Assembly (NCBI GenBank): GCA_050084985.1
Contig: JBITNC010000001.1
Coordinates: 15,624,001-15,688,000 of the forward strand
Length of the DNA stretch: 64,000 nt
Reading direction: 5' to 3'
Source: Nageia nagi
Taxonomy: Eukaryota > Pinophyta
Every line of letters begins with the position of its first letter. The first letter of the stretch is position 1. The notes under the pieces are model-generated. The model saw nothing but the letters and a program-made list of their open reading frames with translations, searched no databases and was not told the DNA's origin. The position numbers and the translations under genes were made by a program. This document shows, piece after piece, positions 24,201 to 36,200 of the stretch.

Positions 24201-27200
24201 AGATTTGTCTCTCAAAACTAAGGGATCAGCCTTTAGATCCGATCAAATAGCAAGGGCCATCACTTGTCTATCTGATTATGACTTCCTGAAGACACAAATC
24301 ATCACCAATCCTTGGAAAGAATGAGCAAGAATCAGCCTTGTCTCCACAAGAATCACATGGATCCTCAAATTCAATCTCCACATTGTTGACGAAGCAACAC
24401 CCCCTCTAATTTTTCAAAATTTTGGGACCCTCAGTCAAAGGATGACAATGGAACTTAGCAAGAGTGAAATCGCTTTGCAAAGCATAATGAAGACAAGCTA
24501 GCCAAATTAGCCCAAAGTGCAACTTTAAAATTCATCCAAAATACTTTCTTACAACAGATGAAGGAATACCTTCTAAGTATCCATGTAAGCGAAAACGAAG
24601 GAAATGCCAGTATCGGTTGAAGATCCAGTCATGTCTCAAAGAATGTGCAAAATCGCCCAATTTTCACATCAAAGGTGGTAATTACGTGGCTAAGGAGGAT
24701 ACATTTTTGTCCATTTTTAAGGCCGCCACCATAATTCATGCTTTCCTTCTAAAATTTCCGTCCCCTTTGATGACACTTGGCGCCTAAGAAGTTCTATAAA
24801 AGGCAAGAGGCTAAGACAAGAGCATTTGAGATTTGCCAAGGCAAAGGTGGTCACATATTTTTGAAAAGTCACCTTTCCATCTTCTAGAAAAGGTGCGACC
24901 ACCCCCTCTACACTATTTTGAGCATATAAATTGGCTGAGTATGCCCAAAGTCCACTCTCCAAGTTGGTCGCACGACTTGGAAATGCTACATTTGCATCTT
25001 TCTGGAAGGGTATGACCATGCTTTTTTGGCATTTAAGGTGCTTTCAGGGTCCCATTCGACCTCCATTTTGGCCATTTAACAGTGGACATGTGGCATGATA
25101 GACTAGTATAAAAGAAGAACAAAGTAATTTCATTTTTCTTTAGCTGGTCCAACGTGTTGCTCTAGGGTGGTCACCTGGTTGGCAAGAGTTAGAATCTCAT
25201 CTTTTTTTGAAGGTGCGACCACCCTCATTCCTGCATTTTGGTCTTCGAATTTGGCTAAGTGTTAGCCTAACACTCCTAAAAGTTGGTCGCATGGTTGGCA
25301 AAAGTTAGAGTTCCATCTTTTTTGAAGGTGTGACCACCCCTTTTGAGCACCTTTGAGTTGATTTGTTGGAAGTTGTTCATTTTGAGGCATCATCTGGCTT
25401 GGGTTGAAAGTGTTAAGTTTGCATCCCTTGGAAAGCATACGACCAGGCCCTTTTGTTTCATTCTTGACTAAGTGCTGAATTTTGGCACTCCTATCCTTGG
25501 TTGCATGGTTTGAAGGAGATACATTTGCATCTTTTGGAGAGATGCGACCACAACATGTTGCATGGAGCAGGACACTTGTTGAAAACCCTACCTTTGGCCA
25601 CCAAGGTATTGCCATTGGCAGTCAAGAAGGATATATGAGTGGGAGACTTAGTCAATTTAACATATCATATACCTTCCCAAGGCTGGTTGCATGGTTTTGT
25701 GAAACACATTCCCATCCTTTTAGGAATGTGTGACCACCTTTTTTTTTGTTTTTGCATTAAAGTCAAACAAACCCTATCCATTGGCCACCTTTTGGGTCAT
25801 TGAAATCTGCACTTCATTTTGCAACAACTACCTTAAGATTGTATGGTCACAAAGTCCCAAGAAGATAAGGATCCATCTTTTCAAAACCTTGCGCCCATTG
25901 GAATTCAAACTATAATTGAATTAGCATGGTCGCACGACCTATATGAGTCACATTTTCATCTTTGTCTTCCCATGCATTTGCATCTTTGAAGTCTCATTTT
26001 TAGGAAAGGGTCCCACAATTAGATGCTCATCCAAATTTGGTTTCATTTAGTTTAGTTATTTGTGTTTTTACATCGTCCCTTCATTTTGGTCATGTCCCAC
26101 AAGGTCAACCCCCACGTTTGGTCGCATCATCCATCCAGGTTGGAAAGCTAACATCCTTAAAGGGTGCAACCAAGCCCTTTTGTGAATTTACATGGGTCCC
26201 ATGAGTTAAAGATGTGCATACAGATTGATTGTTTAAAGCTCGTATTGTGGACGTTGCATGCAAATCAATCAACCACCTTTTTCATATGCATTAAGTTTCA
26301 AGTCTCACTTGCATAGTGCACTATCTGCTTCACCTTGAAAGGCATATAGGACTGCCAAGCATTATACCTCATACTCATACCATCCTATTGCATCTTCCAG
26401 TCTGTCCAATTCGTGCTAACTCAATTTTTTTTGTAGGATCAACATGTCAAAATCCAAATGGAGGAAGACTTGAGAACTTCAGTTAACAAGTTGACTGAAC
26501 CCACTCGGATCGAGTTCGCCAAAGAGAACTCCAAAGATCCCTTGAAAGAGGCCAAATTCAAGAATAATCTCTCCAACATTCGGGACACTTACTGGTCACA
26601 TACCGATTCTGTTCGAACCTTGCAATCCATCAGCATCCTAGAGAAGAACCAAATGCTCAACGAGGTCATTTGCACCTTTGGATTGGCCACAACCATCCTT
26701 ATTCCCTTTTCCACACCTTTTCCCAAGCTCTATTACAAAGTTGGCAGGCATGCCAATTATAAAACGTGTGCTCTTTATGACACGGATGGCAATAAGATCC
26801 TTGATTTCTCTCCGAAAGATATTGAGGAAGCTTTCAAGTGGAGCAATGAAGGGGTCATTTACATTGAAAGGGATTCCTAGGATTACTACGAGAAATCTCA
26901 ATGAGCCAGAGATCTCATCCGAGATTGGCTTGAGAATGAAAGCAAAGAATTCATTGGGAACAAATTAATCAATGCCAAGAGACAACATTTCTATCCCACG
27001 GTCTCAGTGATTATCGATATGTTGTCTCGGGTCACTGGCAAGGAGGACGACCCAAGTTCAAGAAGGAGTTCACCAGTTTCATTGTTGTGATCGAGAATAG
27101 ATAGAGGATCCGATGGAGCAAAGTAATCAGTGACTCCCTCCTCTAGCAATTGGCTCACATCGGTTCATCAAAGAGGTTCTATATGAATTCTTATCTTGTC

Positions 27201-30200
27201 TATCTCCTTCTCCATGGTAAGAATATAAAGTCGGCCCATGCAAATACAAAAAATTTGAAAGATCCAATGAAGCCTACATGGAAGGCTTATCCCAAATGGT
27301 GGCTAGAATCCAAGTGGGATCACTATGCCATGAGGAATGACGGATGGGAATACAAGATATACAAGGAGATAAAGGAAAGGCAAATGGTGAAAAGGATATC
27401 TGACTCTGCTGTAGAAGCCATTTAGGGGCATGCAGATTATTTCCTAGAAGACCCCTCACATACATATATTCAGGTCTACAGCTCCGATGTCAGGCCATAT
27501 CTCTTGCCTTGCAATGCCTGTAATCGGTTGATTCTCATGGAATTCTGCAAGCAATTGTTGTTTCTACATGAAAACATATGGAAAAAGAAGAATGCCACTA
27601 GAAACCTTCCCATTTCCATCGGGGAATATACCTGTTCAACTTGGCAAGAGGCTAAGGAGATGAGTACGAAATTGTCTTATTATCACTTCTCTGAGGAGCA
27701 AATAGTTCCTCATTATGATCCTGAAGGATGAATCCAGGTCTTCTACGAGAGAGCCTTCAGAAATCCAATGATTTATGAGCACAAGTCTCTGGGAGACACG
27801 GAGAGATACCGAAATAAAAGGGATGATAAGCAAATTCTGGAGATACATCAATTGCTAGCAATAGAAGGCCGGATTGATCGGAGAATATACAAATTCTGGG
27901 CCAATATGACCCCCATGTTGGCATGGTTGACTTGTTGACCCCAAAGTTGGAATAGACTTGGCTTGGGATGATATCGAGGCATGTTGGATAGACATGGGAG
28001 GCTACATATTGAGGATGGAGCTCCATGATGAGGTAGCTATTGATTATACTTCTATTACACTAAACCTGATCGGGCTTGCAAGTCTTGGTAGTGCCAAGCA
28101 TTCTTCTTAGGCAATGTCTAGAGGGATGACAAGGTTGGGAGCCTGACACTTTACGACTTAGGTGGGTCACCTAGTCCATCTGGTGGTATTCCGAGGGCGA
28201 GCTTCTACCTTCAATGGTTATCTAGGGTTCAAGGAGGCTCCTTCGCAGGAGAGGATTCAGAGTCTGAGGGAGTTGGTCTTTCCTGTGGTGTTCGACTTGT
28301 ACAAGGGTTTGGAACCCTAGATCTGGATATTGAGATCCTCATTGTATACCATTGCATATCAAAATATAATCCATCTCATTATGTCTCTCTCCATTGTGTT
28401 GTTCATTGATGTGTATGTGTTGTCTCTTGTATACTGGTGTTGTCCATTGTGTTGTGTTCATATCTATGAGGCATTCGTTGAGGTGCCAAGTGTTGCTATG
28501 TGCCCTAGAGGGTTGACATCATGGTGTAGGGGTTGCGTGGAGGCCTTGGGAGGCTCACGTCTGCATTTTGGGGTGTTAGTGTGCCCTAGGGTCCCAACGT
28601 AGGTGTTTTAGCTTCATTTGTTGAGGGGTTGAGTTGCATAGTTGGTCTATTGTACTGGAGTGATTTTAGATCTTCACAAGTCTGAAGCCGAAGCAGCCAG
28701 AGAAACTTTACCAACCGAATCAGCATCCAAGAAGCAGGTTGCTTCTTTTGAATCCACTACTCCAAGGAGGAAGAGGAGGTCATCCCCTAAGAAGGAAGCA
28801 CCCAGGGAAACTCCCGGCAAACCCTCAAAGTTGAGCAAAACTTCGATAGCAGGGAGTAGTGGAGGAGATGAGGAAGAAAAGGGTGAAGACGAAGAATAAA
28901 GGAAGAAGAGGAAGCAATTGGAACATGGAAGCCACAAACCATTGAGGATCAAAGATAGGCCGGATGAGGTTAAGAACCAACAGCTAAGAATCGAGGAGAT
29001 CCCTAGAGACTCCACTCCCACAAAAACCGATACCACTTTGTCCATTATTGAATCAAGTGCTGGTCCACAAAAGAAATATGATTTTGATATTGATGCAGTC
29101 ATCAAGGATTTGCAGATGAGCTATTGTAGTGATGATGAAGAATCTAGCTAGAGGAGGGAAAATGCTTTTGAGGAGACCCCATTGAAGAACTCAACACCTT
29201 CGTGTCTATGAAAAAAGACACGGTGACCATCAACAAGTGCTACTCGAAAAAGAAGCATCCACAAGACCTTCAAGATGTGCGGGTCCACACTGAAGAATTC
29301 AAAGTTAGGAAGATTGGATGGGCCAGGTGCAAACATGCCATTAACTATAATGTGGATGAGATGGTCAATCAAGGCATCGAAAAGGAGACTATGACGAAGA
29401 AGCTGAAGGAGCTCGCTGGTAAAAACAAGCTGGTGAAGGAGATAGAAATCGCCAAAATGTCTTCTGAAGACATCAAATTTCAGGCCTCCCTGAACATTAG
29501 TATCACCTCAACCAAAGAGACCTTGGTCAATGGCATAATGAGAGTGGTCAATGAACTCTCACTTTGATTGATTGCCCTCACCAATAAGTAGAAAGCAGAA
29601 GAAAACACGATTGCAACCATCTCCTAGTTACTGCAGGATTTCCAAAACCATGAGCAGACCATCTAGAATCTGAAAGTAATGTTTGCAGGGCAAAAAGGTA
29701 GGATACAATTCTACCAAGAATTTGCCTATCACCTACGTTGGCTGAGGTTTGTAGCAGCAAAATGTGACAATTTAACTCAGGCTAGGACCAATTTGTCATG
29801 TACCCTAACCTTCCAGATGAGCCAAATCAGGTTTATGAATGAAGATGGTAGTGTAAGGAGGGTTGAACTCGTGATTCAAGAAGTCCAGAATGCCATCTGA
29901 GAGCTTATCTTCACCAAGGACGTGAACCTGTTGAGATCGGGGACACATTGAGAACCAACAACATTTGGTCGTCTAGAGATTCCAGATGGAATGCACTTCT
30001 CAGTACATCTTGGATTTTCACAATAAGAAAGATAATGACTTGCCAGGAGTACTTGTTGCAGGGCTCGCCTAAGCTAGAGCCTTCTTTGATGATAGGTCTC
30101 ATAGGATTCCCAATTATGTCTTCGATGTTGCTCACAGTTTAGCTTCCGGTCCCATGGAGGGTTGATTGTTATATGCATATTTTTATTTTTCAGTTCAAAG

Positions 30201-33200
30201 ACAATTATTATTTTAACTTGCACTGTGATGGATGAGTTTTTGCTCCCACAGTCGCAAGAAGACTTGATGTGATGTGACATTGATGTGAGATTCGAGTAAT
30301 ATTGTGTAGCCGCAATTTTGCTTTGATGGTTTATGTTTTTCAAAGTAGTATTAGAGTTGTTTCGTTGTTTAGGGAAACATTGCAATTAATATTAGGGTGA
30401 CGCTTCATTTAAAGAGGTTGTTAGACATGTTATAAGAACCCTAGCTGGGTCATTTTTGAAAGAGGGAGGAGAATAGAAAGAAAGAGATATAGATGAAAGA
30501 ATCCTTCAATGTATGAAAGTTGCATGATCTTTTGGAAGGAGTCTTTTTTTGTAGTTGAAGTTTCTGCATGTATGTATGGTCTATCATTTTGGGAATCTCT
30601 GTTGTTAAATGCAAGTGCAGTTCTTCATTTCATGGAGCTATAGAGACGTGAATGACATGATGATGATGTTGTGTTGTTTATGCATTTACAAGCACTTTCT
30701 TTGAAAGTTTTGCACTTTAGGAAAAGATAGTTGAATATCTCTCTTAAATGTATGAATGACCATCTCTATGGTTTGCATAAAGTTGTGGTATTTCGAATTA
30801 CTTTACTCTTATGACATTTGGTTGGAATTTTCTATTGGGACATAGAGAATGGAACATTTCACTTCACCCTTTTTTTCCACCTTGACTACTGCCCCGTGCT
30901 CTTGCTTGGGAGTGATTCGAACCCAATTGCTTCTTTCCATGCTTGATAACCTGAGTAAAAGTTCCTAATAAATCTGAGAGATGAAAGCTTCGAACCTTGC
31001 ACAACGGTAAGACCTTGCCACTTATCCTTCTTTCAACTACCAAATCTTTCGTATCCCGTTTTATATTCCCTCTGCTTTGTGTGTTTTTCATGTGCACAAT
31101 GATTGAGATAAAGCCCTATAAGTCCGCATAATTGTGAGTAACCATCCCCGAGCACATGCCTCCCCTTGAAGCTATCTTGTCGACTGTCAATCGCCATTGC
31201 TTAGAGTGTGCTATACTAAAAAACAAAAGCCTATAATAATTTGAAAAAACCTTGGGGTTAAAGTCCTTTCAAGTGGAGGTAAGTAATGCTACTCCACTCA
31301 TCGACGGTGTCCTTTTCCGCCGGGGGAATGAAACTCATGTCAACACACATATAATATAACATAATACGAAATAAGACACAAAACCCTCTTATAGAGCCTT
31401 AGGTTCTAATTTTGTGTTGACACTTCACTAGGCATCCATCATCACTTAAGTCTTCATTTTATAAATAACATATGAAATAAACTAATATTATGTTTTCTAA
31501 CACATTACCCTTATAACCCTTTCTGTTAATTTTTATTATTTTATTTATTTCTCACCCCAAAACCATAAAATATAAAACTCCACAATACACACCACATCAC
31601 ACTTAGGTACAATGCTAAAATTAAAAAATGGGGACATTACAAACCGCATCTTGAAAAGAAACCTAAATGGCTGAATAAAGGCAAGAAGAAATCAGCCAAT
31701 GTATGTCAAGAAGATGAGGATTGTATTGGCACTATAGAGATTGAAGAGAAGTTAGCTTGTATGGCCAAGCGAGGGCTAGTTTCAGAGGAAACTAAAGAAG
31801 AGTTGTTTTGAGTGTATATCCAAATTAAGATGAGAAAGGTAGTTGCATTGTATGATTTTGGATCATAGAGAAATCTTCAGAAAAAAATAGTACAGTAGTT
31901 GCAAAACCTCATCCTCAACCTTATCCATTGGAATGTTTGCAAAAAGATGTTGAGATGCAAGTTACTGAACAATGCACCTTAAAATTTGGTATTGATGAGA
32001 AAATTAAAGATGAGGTAACTTGTGATATTGTGCTTTTGGATATATGTCAAGTTGTTTTTGGCAGCCCATATTTGTGGGAAAGAGATGCTACATTTTACAA
32101 AAGGTTGAACCAGTGGAGGTTGGTGAAAAATGGGAAAGGATTCAGAATTCATTTTATAAAGGTTAGAAAAAGTTTCAGTTGGTAATTGCTCAATAGACAA
32201 AGGGATTGGTGAATGCTAGTAAGAGGTTTGTGCTTCTCATGGTGAGAGCTGGGGGAGAGATGAAGAAGTTGCTCTAGGAATTCCTAGTTATGCATCTACA
32301 ATCAATAAACTCAAAATTGAGACCTTAAACCTTGGACCCCTAAAGAAATACAGCTTTATTGATTTTTTCAAACATCTTCTTGGGGATTGTTTTGAAATGT
32401 AGTGGAAAGCAATGACCCGCAACAAAACGAGAGGCATATGTCTTACTAAATTGTGATTTGGAAGGAAGCTTTAAATACAAGTACATTATATATAAATATT
32501 ATATAGATTTTGTCACCTTTATGGAAAAAAAGAAACTTGGAAGAGCACCTTTAGGGGCATTGAAGATTATAACTGTAATTTTACTAAAGGCCAAGTTCAA
32601 CCACTATCTAACAAGCTTGAAAAGTTGAATGTGTCCATCTAATTGGTTGTATGAAAAGCAATATAGCCATCTAAGTGAGGGAGTGAGGAGGACTATGCCA
32701 TAAAAATAAGCAATATAGCAACAAGACATGGCGTATGGTGCTACTATTTGTTGGTATGTTTTCTTTCCTTGCCCAAAACATGTGCAAGACTTGGAGGAAA
32801 AAACGCTACTTGTTTCCGCCAAAAAGAACTGGTTACCCCAAGTGCTCACATGGAATATGGTCTTTAAGGCTCAGTAGCCAGAGATGCATGTGTTAACCGT
32901 ATACAAGGGAAATACACTCCGAAGTTCCTTTCCACACCGAGGAAAGATTGCAAATGTGAACAAAAGCGAAGAAAGATCACAAATGAAGGGACAAACACAG
33001 GGATAAATGCAAGGGAACACGAGGAAAGAAAATAACTTGTGAAGGTATTACTAGGGATACAGTGTCTCGGTAGGTCATCTTCAGATTCATTAAGGTTGAA
33101 GCACCCACTATCAAGCCAGGTAACAAATAGCAAATACACTCAAATCACTACCAGACAAGAGCGAAAAGCTGTAGGGTCTTGGTGGAAGAGGTATAAATGA

Positions 33201-36200
33201 GGTGAAGGTGCGAGTGCAAGAACCTAACCGAATGATATAAAGATAAGCTATAAGCTTCAAAATATATCCGCTTACGTGCAAATCAAGCAAAGAAGAAACA
33301 AACCATTTCAAATGAATATTCAATATGCAGTTCAAGGAGAGAATTGTGTAGATATACATAATCCCACAGATAATGTTCGTCACAAGATGAACTTTATTGT
33401 CTCATTCCTCTAAAGAAGCACTCATATTGGCATTCAATAATAAACATGCATAGAACCCCTTATACAACGAACCTCTATGCAATGGGATGTGAGTACAATA
33501 GATGCAACGGCTCAAAATTATTACATTCATAAAAACTCATTGCTAGAATTTTAGAGATGCAAGAACCCCAATATATGATATTTACATTAAATGCAGAGTC
33601 ATACATATGCAACAATGCATAAAATCATGCTACAATGCAAATGAAAAATTATAGGTTTCCTCCTATGTGAATGTCTCATATGCAAAACTCCAATGCAAAA
33701 ATTCCTTATGTCAAAATCCCCCTCTAAATGGCCCGAATGGATTATAAATAGGCCACTAGAAGTGTTGCCCTAAAGGCATCAAATCTGATATGGTACGCAC
33801 ACATGCAACACACATACCAACACAAAGTCAGATCACCTACATGAATCGATGCAAGTGGCACTTTAAAGTCTAACAAAATATAAATGCCACATCTAACATG
33901 CATTTAATCTACCTCTAAACTACTCAGAAGTAAATTGAATATGCAATAAACGAGTTTGACACCTGAACCGACAGGAGCAAAACCTCATCCCTACACCAGT
34001 CAGAGCCATAAATGAGTCTGACTGATTTGATCTGGTGGGAGCAAAAACTCATCCATACACCAGTCAAATCAAGTGAAATAAAGTTTGACATAACAACGAA
34101 CATTAATTAAAAGACATGATATCGTAGATAAAATCCATGGGTGGATTAGACCTAGGCTAGATCTGATCCGATACTGGCGGAGATCCACTCCTCGTTGGTG
34201 AGACCGTATGACTCAATGGTCTCCTCCAAGAATGTCACAATCTTCCGCATGCCCCTGGAGATCATGCCAACAGTGCTGCCATTCTGCCGGAAATAATTCT
34301 CAATTTTCTTTGACGTGGCCTACATCTAGTGTCTCCAGACGATCATCCACCTCTTATGGATGATGGGATGCTTTGCCTTTAGCAAGCTGAGATCATCAAC
34401 ATCAAGATGCACTTGAATCAGATTTTGAGCCTCTGTCAATACCGCCTCCTTTCTAACGTTGTTGTGCTCTCATTGGAACTTGAGTTGATAAACATACTCA
34501 TTCATTTGTTCCTCAACCTCCTTTCTCAAGGGGATCCTGATTTTCAGGACTGCGTTGCACTTTTCAAGTGTGTGGTTCAACCAATCATGATGGTACGTGA
34601 ACTCGTGGCCGTAGACTAATTTTTCAGGATTGTCAACATAAATGTGCTGCAGATGCGAGATGTTGGGAAGGTAAGTATCCAACGTGCCAAGCTGAGATAC
34701 GTGCCTTGAGGTCTTTGATTTCAACAACTTCAGCAAGGAGCTTGTAGATTTGCGAAGACAATCTCTTGATGGCCTCCATCACTTCCTCCTTAAGTTGTTC
34801 ATCAGTTATCATCCTTCATGGAAGGATGTTTGCCTCTACAGATCTAAGGGGGTGGTGCTAATTTTCTAGAATTATTTGATGATTTTCCTGCTAGCCGTGA
34901 GTTCCTTCTTCAACCTCTTCACCTCCTTTTTGGCTTTGTAGCCTTCCTGCTTAATGACTGCAGCATTCTGCGTGACTATGTGCTTTCTGGCTATCAACCC
35001 TAGATTCACAGGCATCTTGAATATCTCAATGACATAGTCCTCCACTCTCTGAGGGTGTTTCTCCTTCGAATAACAATGACTGATGGAGATTTCTTTTCTA
35101 GAAGTGGAGACAAAAGTGTCAACCCTTCGAATCTTCTCATCGTCTAAGAGTTCTTCTTCCTCATCCTCAGAGCATAGGTCCTCATCTATATCTTCATCAT
35201 GAGCCGTGCTCATGTTGAGGGCTCTAAGGTAGGCATCCAAGTCAAGATCTGGATGCTCGGTTGTTGGCTGAGGAGAAAATCTCTGAACCAACAACCATCC
35301 TTTGTCAATTTTCTTGACCTCTTTTGCTGGAGTAGTCTGAATTATGGTGATCTCTTTACCTTGGTGCTCTTCATGCCTTCTTTTCTCCTTCTGCTCCGGA
35401 GTCTCTCCTTCATCTTCTTCATCTCCTCCATTTCCGCCTATAGATATACCCTTTTCCGCAGCTGGGGAGATCTCTCATGGCTCATCCTCTTTGTGGAAGA
35501 CTTATGTGACGTGGAAGGGGACTTCTTTCTATGCTCGGAAGGAGAGGATTTGGAGGCACCTGCTTCTTTGGCACACTTCTCTCTGATTATCTGGATGTCA
35601 TCATCATAAGTACCAACGTTCACTATCTCATCATCCGAGATAGTTTCAACTTCTGTTTCATCAGGTGCTACGGCACCTACAGCTACATCCTCCTGCTTAG
35701 GATACTAGTAGCATTATCAACATCATCATCATCTTCTTCTTCTCTTCTGCCATGGCTTTCTGATTCTTCTCCAGAATCTTCCACTCTACGACCAGGCTCT
35801 TCGTCAATCTCTTCATCAGAAGAAGTGGAATATTCAAAATTGGAACTTGAACTTGCTTGTAAACGGGGGACTTTCTCCTTGCATCCAGGAGAATGAGTAT
35901 CCGAGGGGAGAGCATGATAGCCAGCGTCTTTGAGGTCAGCCACCACCATGCTGCACTTGCTAGGACCTAGGATGGGTTCTCTCAAAGCCTCTTGCCTCTT
36001 TCTTGCAGAAAGCAAGAGTGTTTTTCCCAGTAGAGATGTAGTATGGGCAGGAGAAGGGGACTTGATTCCGAAAGAGACCTCCTTATCTAGGCTTTGTTGT
36101 TCGAAGTCTTTGGCGTGGCTTTTCTAGTTGGAGAGGATTCTTCTTCTTGCTCAAAAGAGCATCTATTCGTGCAATCTCCCCTTCATCCCGCATGTTCCTA

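Larger units (their letters stand above)
24384..31345 (+). mobile_element. Giant LTR-like insertion A (7 kb) containing an ORF
   Basis: It starts TGTTGACGAAGCAACA and ends ATGTCAACA, with a perfect 5-bp target duplication CACAT (24379-24383, 31346-31350). Order within: two-hairpin terminus, hairpin array, CATGTGGCA-TATA promoter, broken ORF, and a tail with GATGAGTTTTTGCTCCCAC. The start and general order match the solo LTR at 44572-48540, and the ORF and tail match copy B. No internal retroelement genes are flanked by two copies. It is therefore read as a solo LTR that itself contains coding sequence. A non-autonomous element with short inverted ends is the alternative. Confidence 0.75.

Noticed and set aside
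24384-31345. Insertion A considered as a DNA transposon with short inverted ends
   Set aside because: A 5-bp duplication with TG...CA ends, TATA and U5-like parts, and homology to a solo LTR fit an LTR better. No transposase is recognisable. Not fully excluded.
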